Positions 12,366 to 16,620 of a stretch of 16,620 nucleotides of DNA are shown here, piece after piece. Position 1 is the stretch's first letter. Each line of letters begins with the position of its first letter. The position numbers were made by a program, and so were the translations under genes. The notes under the pieces were generated by a model. That model was not told the DNA's origin, ran no database searches, and was given only the letters and a program-made list of their open reading frames with translations. The stretch comes from Parcubacteria group bacterium CG1_02_39_15 (GTDB lineage: Bacteria; Patescibacteriota; Minisyncoccia; Minisyncoccales; Paceibacteraceae), in NCBI GenBank assembly GCA_001872265.1, contig MNWE01000007.1, positions 1 to 16,620 of the forward strand, given 5' to 3'.

Positions 12366-12791
12366 TCATAATTTATTCCTTTTGAACCAATCCTCTGGTA
12401 ATTCTTGTAAGAACTTGCCAAATTCAATGGCATCTTTTTGCATCCTGATTAACTTCCGGCCATTTTTATTTCTAGGCACAAGTCGAAGAGTAATCTTAGG
12501 GATACCTTCTTTAGTAGACCACCTTTCTTTTTTAAGGATCCAAGAATTCCCTCCAAAAGCTGATATTAATTTTTTAACTTTCTTATAATCTTTTGGAGAA
12601 ATCTCCACCGAAGGGAAAGAAAGTACCTCACTTTTACTTCTTCTATGCCCCTGACAAGAGAATTCGGTATTTATCCCCCATCTTCTTAGTCCAATTACCA
12701 AAGGTTTAATCTTTTCATCCACTCTTTTCCCGGATTCGTCTCGTATCTCCTCCACTTCTCTTTTTACTTCTTCGAGATCTCTTAGTTTCAT
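12366..12791 (-). CDS. Hypothetical 141-residue protein with SCQGH motif
   Basis: Unrecognised. The N-terminal 28 residues are a charged helix (LEEVKREVEEIRDESGKRVD). The middle holds WGINTEFSCQGHRR (38-51), whose Cys and His could bind metal or act in catalysis; similar GI-T-SCQGH strings occur in small uncharacterised proteins of phage and bacteria. The rest alternates strands and basic helices (KVKKLISAFGG, ITLRLVPRNKNGRKLIRMQK) and ends DWFKRNKL. No membrane segment. GGAGGAAG precedes the ATG at 12791. It is a single-gene unit with its own terminator; the upstream leader has a TTGACT-like -35 near 12871-12876. Confidence 0.75.
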   Translation of the reverse strand: MKLRDLEEVKREVEEIRDESGKRVDEKIKPLVIGLRRWGINTEFSCQGHRRSKSEVLSFPSVEISPKDYKKVKKLISAFGGNSWILKKERWSTKEGIPKITLRLVPRNKNGRKLIRMQKDAIEFGKFLQELPEDWFKRNKL

Positions 12792-12879
12792 ACTTCCTCC
12801 TCATTAATACTTCAAGACTTTAAGAATTGTTAAGGTACTGTATTTATTAAAATTACTCTATTTTTAGAAAAAGTCAAAT

Positions 12880-12914
12880 TAAAAATAAATGAGGCCGGGT
12901 TTAAATTCAGCCTC
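12880..12914 (-). terminator. Terminator of the PAC2-like fragment
   Basis: GAGGC (12891-12895) and GCCTC (12910-12914) flank a 14-nt loop containing the TGA stop (12907-12909). On the minus strand the stem is followed by ATTTATTTTT. The stem is short but well placed. Confidence 0.55.
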
Positions 12915-13278
12915 TTTTTTCAAGAAGTTCGGTTACCTTCGTAACTAATTTAAATTGCTCTTCACCGCTCAAAGAAATTCCCATCTCTAACATTCTTAAG
13001 GATCTATTAATTTCGGAATCCTCTTTTCTCAGTTGGTCTATCCTTTTATCTTGGTCTTTAACCCTCTCCTCTAAATCATAAAAATCAATCCACAAATTAA
13101 ATTTCTGATTAAAGAACTCAATTATCCGTTTTTGAGCCCTAGGGTCACCAAAAGGCACAAGATAAAATGGGATATCTTCCCAAAGGCTTATTCCAGGAAT
13201 ATTTCTCCTTTCGGCCACCCAAAGAAGGAAACTACTCAAGGGAAATGGGGTCAACTCTATTTTTCTTGCACCGACCCG
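12907..13278 (-). pseudogene. PAC2-family (proteasome-assembly-chaperone-like) protein, 5'-truncated
   Basis: The readable part matches the C-terminal third of PAC2-family proteins: TPFPLSSFLLWVAERRNIPG, then GDPRAQKRIIEFFNQKF, LWIDFYDLEERV and a closing coiled helix (DQDKRIDQLRKEDSEI). Complete members are usually well over 200 residues; here at most 123 codons are open, bounded upstream by a TGA. There is no ATG before the conserved part. The first usable codons are TTG at 13254 or GTC/ATA further up, and none has a ribosome site. The start is therefore unclear and the gene looks cut at its 5' end. A GC-rich inverted repeat (ACCGA-CCCGCC-TCGGT) lies at the upstream limit, followed by a toxin-antitoxin pair. 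A short, working form cannot be excluded. Confidence 0.6.
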
Positions 13279-13285
13279 CCTCGGT
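13270..13285. repeat. GC-rich inverted repeat at the PAC2 truncation point
   Basis: ACCGA and TCGGT flank CCCGCC. The element is much richer in GC than the surrounding A-tracts and lies where recognisable PAC2 sequence stops. No T-run follows on either strand. Confidence 0.4.
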
Positions 13286-13318
13286 CAGAAGTAAAAATTA
13301 AAAAAATCAAAAAAAACA

Positions 13319-13573
13319 TCAATAAATCTCATGGCCACCAATAGCTAAAAACCATACTGTTTTATCGTTTGCAAATCTAAAAATAATTCTGTAGCGCCAG
13401 CTAATAAAAAAAGCCCAACGGCCCTTTAATTTACCTTTGAGCTTATGAGTTCTTAATCTAGGATCAAACGGATTTTTGCGGAACAACTTTTCTGCTTTTT
13501 CAGCTTCTTTTTTAACTAAAAAGGGTAGTCTCTGGTAAGTGCTGACAAAATTGCTTGAGTAGATAATCTGCAT
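13319..13573 (-). CDS. RelE/ParE-superfamily toxin
   Basis: 84-residue toxin of the RelE/StbE type, which usually cuts mRNA on the ribosome. Visible: MQIIYSSNFVSTYQRLP at the start, two helices rich in Lys/Glu (KKEAEKAEKLFRKNP), then DPRLRTHKLKGKLKGRWAFF, WRYRIIFRF and a terminal LAIGGHEIY, the family's closing strand. Length is normal and no residue is obviously lost. It lies 22 bp after the antitoxin and shares its transcript. Cleavage specificity, or a ParE-like gyrase target, cannot be told from the sequence. Confidence 0.88.
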   Translation of the reverse strand: MQIIYSSNFVSTYQRLPFLVKKEAEKAEKLFRKNPFDPRLRTHKLKGKLKGRWAFFISWRYRIIFRFANDKTVWFLAIGGHEIY

Positions 13574-13595
13574 ACATTAGAGAAGTCAGACTTCC

Positions 13596-13811
13596 TTAGC
13601 GTAAATCGCGAAGGGATCGCAAAACTTTTCCTTTGCCGGCGCGAATCTCTTGTTCACTTTCTTTTACTGTATGCAAAAGCTCATCTTCTAAGTGCAGACG
13701 AAGCAGCTCGCGAATAAATTCGCTTTTGGTTGAATATCTTTCTTTCTTTATCACCTTCTCTATTTCTCTATTTAATTTTTTAGGCAACGAAATGTTGATA
13801 ACGTCACGCAT
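13596..13811 (-). CDS. CopG/ParD-type ribbon-helix-helix antitoxin
   Basis: 71-residue antitoxin. The N-terminal ribbon-helix-helix (RDVINISLPKKLNREIEKVI, then STKSEFIRELLRLHL) binds DNA as a dimer, and the charged C-terminal part (ESEQEIRAGKGKVLRSLRDL) would wrap the toxin. It precedes the toxin gene, as is usual. A perfect 13-bp palindrome overlaps its predicted transcription start, which fits autorepression. The ATG at 13811 has no Shine-Dalgarno. Confidence 0.88.
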   Translation of the reverse strand: MRDVINISLPKKLNREIEKVIKKERYSTKSEFIRELLRLHLEDELLHTVKESEQEIRAGKGKVLRSLRDLR

Positions 13812-13831
13812 ATATCTATAACTAGTAATAA

Positions 13832-13875
13832 ATTGTATTACAATTACATGTTACCATGCCATAAACCATTGTCAA
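13832..13875 (-). promoter_or_regulatory. Toxin-antitoxin promoter and operator
   Basis: On the minus strand TTGACA (13875-13870), 16 bp, TAACAT (13853-13848) with TGG ahead of the -10. The predicted start near 13841 lies inside the perfect palindrome ATTGTATTACAAT (13832-13844), a likely operator. A second match (TTGTAA, 17 bp, TATAGA) lies too close to the ATG to be the main promoter. Confidence 0.55.
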
Positions 13876-13945
13876 TACCTTTTAGGCCCAATAGATTTTA
13901 GCGGTGTCACGCTAACCCTTCTCAGCTCAACCGCGCTCAAGGTAG

Positions 13946-14016
13946 CTGCCGGGGTAGGAGTCGAACCTACATACATGGATCCAGAGTCCATGGTCCTACC
14001 ATTAGACGACCCGGCA
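13946..14016 (-). tRNA. tRNA-Gln (anticodon CUG)
   Basis: The minus strand folds as a full cloverleaf of 71 nt. The acceptor arms TGCCGGG and CCCGGCA pair perfectly and the discriminator is G. The D-arm loop is AATGGTA. The anticodon stem ATGGA/TCCAT has loop CTCTGGA, giving anticodon CTG, which reads CAG. The variable loop is 4 nt, and the T-arm is GTAGG-TTCGACT-CCTAC. The U1-A72 pair and G73 are usual for bacterial tRNA-Gln. CCA is not encoded. It lies downstream of ftsX and upstream of the toxin-antitoxin pair. Confidence 0.95.
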
Positions 14017-14031
14017 GTGATTAGACGGCAA

Positions 14032-14050
14032 GATAAATCGAAGATTTATC
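14032..14050. repeat. Compact palindrome between ftsX and tRNA-Gln (I)
   Basis: GATAAATC (14032-14039) and GATTTATC (14043-14050) form a perfect 8-bp stem with loop GAA (TTC on the minus strand). On the minus strand it is preceded by TCTGC and followed by TTG, as at 1769-1787. Confidence 0.65.
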
Positions 14051-14060
14051 GCAGATGTGA

Positions 14061-14079
14061 AATGAATCAAAGATTCATT
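14061..14079. repeat. Compact palindrome at the ftsX stop (II)
   Basis: AATGAATC (14061-14068) and GATTCATT (14072-14079) form a perfect 8-bp stem with loop AAA. It overlaps the last bases of the ftsX stop codon and lies ten bases from the palindrome at 14032-14050. Confidence 0.6.
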
Positions 14080-14986
14080 AAACTCTGAGGTATTTTCGAA
14101 TAGCGATGGTACTGGAAATTATGCCTAAGCCCAGTCCGGTAGCAAGCTGAATCAAAAATATTAGTCCAAGATTATTAGTAAAAATACCAAATAAGTTCAA
14201 ACCGGGAAAGAAAAATTCAATCTTCGGGCTAAGTAACCAACAAACTAAGCTGAAAACTGCTAAGCCAATTAGGGCGGCAAAGATACCAGCAATAGTCCCC
14301 TGGATCAAAAATGGCCCCCGGATAAACCAATTTGAAGCCCCGACCAATCTTTGAATTTTAATTTCTTCGCGAGAATTGTAAATAGCCAGCTTAATAGTAT
14401 TGAAGGCAACCAGAATAGCTGCAATCACTAAAAGCACTGAAAGAAAAATGCCGGCTTTATTAATAATTCCGGTTAAAGAAAAAATTCTCTCTATTATTGG
14501 TTTTCTTTGATAATAATCTACCTTTTCAATTAGATTTTCAAACGACGGATGCTCTAAAAAACTAGAAATTGTTCCGTATTGGCTGGTTTTCCAAGCCTTG
14601 ATACTCAAAGAAGCTAAAAAGGGATTCTCCCCTATCGCTTCTAAGGATTCCATTATGATTTGTTCGCTCTCGTGTTTGCTAACGAAATTTTGGTAAGCCT
14701 GCTCTTCAGAAACGTAATCAATCTCTTTTATTTCTTCCATTTTAGCCAGTTCGTCTTTTAAATCCAAAATTTCTTCTTCGGTCGCACTCTCTTTAAAATA
14801 AACGGAAACGTCAACTTTTTCCTGGAGATTATAAATTAAAAATTGACTCATCTCTTTCGAAAGAAAAAGCGAGGTTACTACTGAAATAGCAATCACTAAA
14901 ATAAAAACTGTGGCCAATGCTAATTCGCCGTCTCGCCGAAGACTTATCCAACCTGATTTGATAATTCTTTTAAAATTAGTAAGCAT
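14078..14986 (-). CDS. ftsX: Cell division protein FtsX
   Basis: Membrane partner of FtsE that controls peptidoglycan hydrolases at the septum; 302 residues, normal length. Layout: a short cytoplasmic N-terminus with SGWISLRRDGELALAT, TM1 about 23-45, an extracytoplasmic domain about 46-175 (VDVSVYFKESATEEEI, YVSEEQAYQNF), TM2 about 178-198, the cytoplasmic loop IYNSREEIKIQRLVGAS, TM3 about 228-250 and TM4 about 272-293. The REEIKIQRLVGAS stretch is the permease coupling signature. It starts 1 bp after the ftsE stop. The stop codon is touched by a palindrome. Confidence 0.93.
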   Translation of the reverse strand: MLTNFKRIIKSGWISLRRDGELALATVFILVIAISVVTSLFLSKEMSQFLIYNLQEKVDVSVYFKESATEEEILDLKDELAKMEEIKEIDYVSEEQAYQNFVSKHESEQIIMESLEAIGENPFLASLSIKAWKTSQYGTISSFLEHPSFENLIEKVDYYQRKPIIERIFSLTGIINKAGIFLSVLLVIAAILVAFNTIKLAIYNSREEIKIQRLVGASNWFIRGPFLIQGTIAGIFAALIGLAVFSLVCWLLSPKIEFFFPGLNLFGIFTNNLGLIFLIQLATGLGLGIISSTIAIRKYLRV

Positions 14987-14987
14987 A

Positions 14988-15683
14988 TTATAAGATAAAT
15001 CGGCCTTTTTCTTCGTCCCTAATTATTCTGCCCTCTTCTAAAGTAATCACTCTTTTCCCCAAACGATTAATTGTTTCTTTATCATGGGTAGCTAAAATAA
15101 CCGTTGTGCCCATTTCTTGAATTTTTAATAAAAGCCGGATGATATCCAAAGTATGATAAGGATCAAGGTTTCCTGTTGGTTCATCAGCTAAAATGACCTC
15201 TGGCCGGTGAATTAAAGCCCGGGCAATGGCCACTCTTTGCCTCTCGCCGCCAGAAAGTTCAGTTGGAAAATTATTGGTTCTGTCTTTAAGCCCTACTATC
15301 TCTAAAACTTCTGGTACATCTCTGGCGATTTCTTTATCTGACAATCCGATTACCTCCATTACATAAGCAATGTTTTCATAAGCGGTCTTGTTGGGAAGAA
15401 GCTTGTAGTCCTGAAAAACTGCGCCAATCTTTTTTCTTAATTGAGGCAGCCTATTGGAGGGTAATTTATGGACATCAATATCGTCAAAAAAAATTTGGCC
15501 GCGAGTTGGCTTTTCTTCGGCCAAAAGTAATCTTAATAAAGTGGTTTTGCCAGCTCCGGACCTACCGACGATTGAAACAAACTCTTCTGGTTTTACTTCA
15601 AAAGAAACATCTTCAAGGGCTACAGTTGCTGGACCAGCAGCGTGGCCAGGATAAATTTTAGTGACATTTTGAAATTTTACCAT
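14988..15683 (-). CDS. ftsE: Cell division ATP-binding protein FtsE
   Basis: ABC ATPase that drives FtsX; 231 residues. Walker A GRSGAGKTT (40-48), Q-loop VFQDYKLLP (89-97), signature LSGGERQR (143-150), Walker B VILADEPTGNLD (163-174) and H-loop ATHD (198-201) are all intact. VFQDYKLL is typical of FtsE rather than of LolD. Its ATG shares a base with the prfB stop (TAATG), so translation is coupled, and ftsX follows 1 bp after its stop. The prfB-ftsE-ftsX order is common in bacteria. Confidence 0.95.
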   Translation of the reverse strand: MVKFQNVTKIYPGHAAGPATVALEDVSFEVKPEEFVSIVGRSGAGKTTLLRLLLAEEKPTRGQIFFDDIDVHKLPSNRLPQLRKKIGAVFQDYKLLPNKTAYENIAYVMEVIGLSDKEIARDVPEVLEIVGLKDRTNNFPTELSGGERQRVAIARALIHRPEVILADEPTGNLDPYHTLDIIRLLLKIQEMGTTVILATHDKETINRLGKRVITLEEGRIIRDEEKGRFIL

Positions 15684-16620
15684 TATGATTTAATTTCGGC
15701 TTCTATGAATTGATCTAAATTGCCGTCCAAGACCTCTTCGGTGCTCGATGTCTCAACATTTGTCCTTAAATCCTTAACCATCTTATAAGGATGCAAAACA
15801 TAGGAACGAATTTGATTTCCCCAGCTGGCTGAAATTTTTTCTCCTTTAATTTTTTTTAATTCTTTTTCAGTTTTTTCTTTTTCCAGCTGATAAAGTCGAG
15901 CTGCCAAAACCTTCATTGCTTTCTTTCTATTGTCACCCTGCAATCTTTCACTTTGACAGGCAACAACAATCCCGGTGGGTAAATGAGTAATTCTGACTGA
16001 AGTTTCTCTTTTATTAACGTACTGACCGCCGGGACCAGAAGCTCGGTAAAATTCAATTTTTAAATCTTCCGGTCGAATCGGAATTTCTTTTTCTTTAGCT
16101 TCTTCAATCTCTGGCAAAACCTCAACTAAGGCAAAAGAGGTGTGACGGAGTTGTTTTGCTGAAAAGGGAGAAATTCTGACCAAACGGTGAACTCCGGTTT
16201 CTTTTTCCAAAAATCCGTAAGCATAATTTCCTTTAACTTCTAAAATGGCTGACTTTGTCCCAATTCTTCCTTCCGGTCCTCCTGGCTCGCCAAAAGATTG
16301 ATGTAAAATAGTCGTTTTGAATCCTTTTCTCTGACAATATCTTTCATACATCCTTAATAGCATGGTTGCCCAATCTTGGGCATCCTGACCTCCGGCTCCA
16401 GAAAAAATTGACAATAAGGTATTTCCTTTATCATGTTCTCCTGGAAGAAAAATTCGTAGCTCAATTTTCCTTAAATCTTCCTCGGTTTTGATTGCCTCAA
16501 ATTCGGAAACCTCTTGCTGGAGCTCTGATAACTCTTTAGTAACTTTTACCGCTTTCTCCTTGTCCTTCCAGAGATTTGGATTCTGCATTTCCTCCTCCAA
16601 TTCTTTTATTCTCTCGCGTT
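15683..16620 (-). CDS. prfB: Peptide chain release factor 2, N-terminus outside window
   Basis: Class I release factor reading UGA and UAA. The frame is open to the right edge (RERIKELEEEMQNPNLW). It shows IFSGAGGQDAQDWATML, the SPF anticodon-reading tripeptide in RISPFS, RHTSFA and the catalytic GGQ in SGPGGQYVNKRETSVRITH; relatives usually have GGQHVNKTDSAVR. The start is not visible: the TTG and ATG near 16600 and 16588 are internal codons, and the programmed frameshift site used in many prfB genes would lie outside. Domain 1 is short: KTEEDLRK runs almost straight into IELRIFLPGEHD, about 35 residues fewer than in E. coli RF2. It is translationally coupled to ftsE. Confidence 0.93.
   Translation of the reverse strand, partial: RERIKELEEEMQNPNLWKDKEKAVKVTKELSELQQEVSEFEAIKTEEDLRKIELRIFLPGEHDKGNTLLSIFSGAGGQDAQDWATMLLRMYERYCQRKGFKTTILHQSFGEPGGPEGRIGTKSAILEVKGNYAYGFLEKETGVHRLVRISPFSAKQLRHTSFALVEVLPEIEEAKEKEIPIRPEDLKIEFYRASGPGGQYVNKRETSVRITHLPTGIVVACQSERLQGDNRKKAMKVLAARLYQLEKEKTEKELKKIKGEKISASWGNQIRSYVLHPYKMVKDLRTNVETSSTEEVLDGNLDQFIEAEIKS

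Noticed and set aside
13132..13344. Plus-strand reading frame over the PAC2-like fragment
   Set aside because: It has no ribosome site or recognisable sequence and is the reverse of conserved PAC2 codons.
13904..13925. Hairpin TTAGCG-TGACAC-CGCTAA after tRNA-Gln as a terminator
   Set aside because: The stem is only 6 bp and is followed by AATCT rather than a T-run, so I cannot call it a terminator.
13946..14016. tRNA-Gln as an attachment site for an integrated element
   Set aside because: No second copy of the tRNA 3' end and no integrase gene could be found in the window, so only the position supports it.

Overview
The window reads as chromosomal DNA of a low-GC bacterium with a compact genome. 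A member of the Candidate Phyla Radiation (Patescibacteria, Parcubacteria-like) fits best. The evidence is an archaeal-type UMP kinase, short intergenic gaps, a MacB permease followed by a DUF5666-like protein, a DUF3467 protein, and shortened or divergent versions of enolase, phosphoglycerate mutase and release factor 2. TGA is used as a stop and TGG as Trp, so the standard bacterial code applies. The taxonomic call is inference.

Left part (1-5006, all minus strand): a cysteine desulfurase cut by the left edge, preceded by an IscR-like Rrf2 regulator with a near-consensus promoter. Next is a tight cluster reading nnrD (NAD(P)H-hydrate repair), trxB (thioredoxin-reductase-like, AhpF-like nucleotide site), eno and gpmA (lower glycolysis). 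A hypothetical gene lies upstream of this cluster at 4999-6084, behind its own terminator.

Middle part (6085-9580): the hypothetical gene and pyrH (plus strand) diverge from overlapping promoters. pyrH meets ftsZ tail to tail. Upstream of ftsZ lie a DUF3467 protein, a DUF5666-like membrane-anchored protein and the C-terminal third of a MacB-type permease. Near 9579 the permease stops abruptly and is joined to the C-terminal half of elongation factor P on the other strand. Both genes lack their 5' parts at the same point, so this is either an inversion breakpoint or an assembly join.

Right-centre (9845-13850): an accessory-looking, AT-rich stretch of small minus-strand genes, most with strong Shine-Dalgarno sequences. 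They are a Nudix hydrolase, an HDAC-family deacetylase, a 52-residue helical protein, a 30-residue protein that is half lysine, a thiamine-binding (DUF77) protein, two unknown proteins, a 5'-truncated PAC2-family gene and a RelE/CopG toxin-antitoxin pair. A tRNA-Gln(CUG) gene follows.

Right part (14078-16620): ftsX, ftsE and prfB in a minus-strand operon with abutting stops and starts; prfB runs off the right edge.

The most unusual signal is a set of compact palindromes with 3-nt loops, near 1769, 4891, 6257, 14032 and 14061. Several share short flanks (TCTGC before, TT or TTG after). Most lie between genes. One sits in frame inside pyrH and adds about 15 residues that the kinase family lacks, much like the protein-coding palindromic elements known from Rickettsia.
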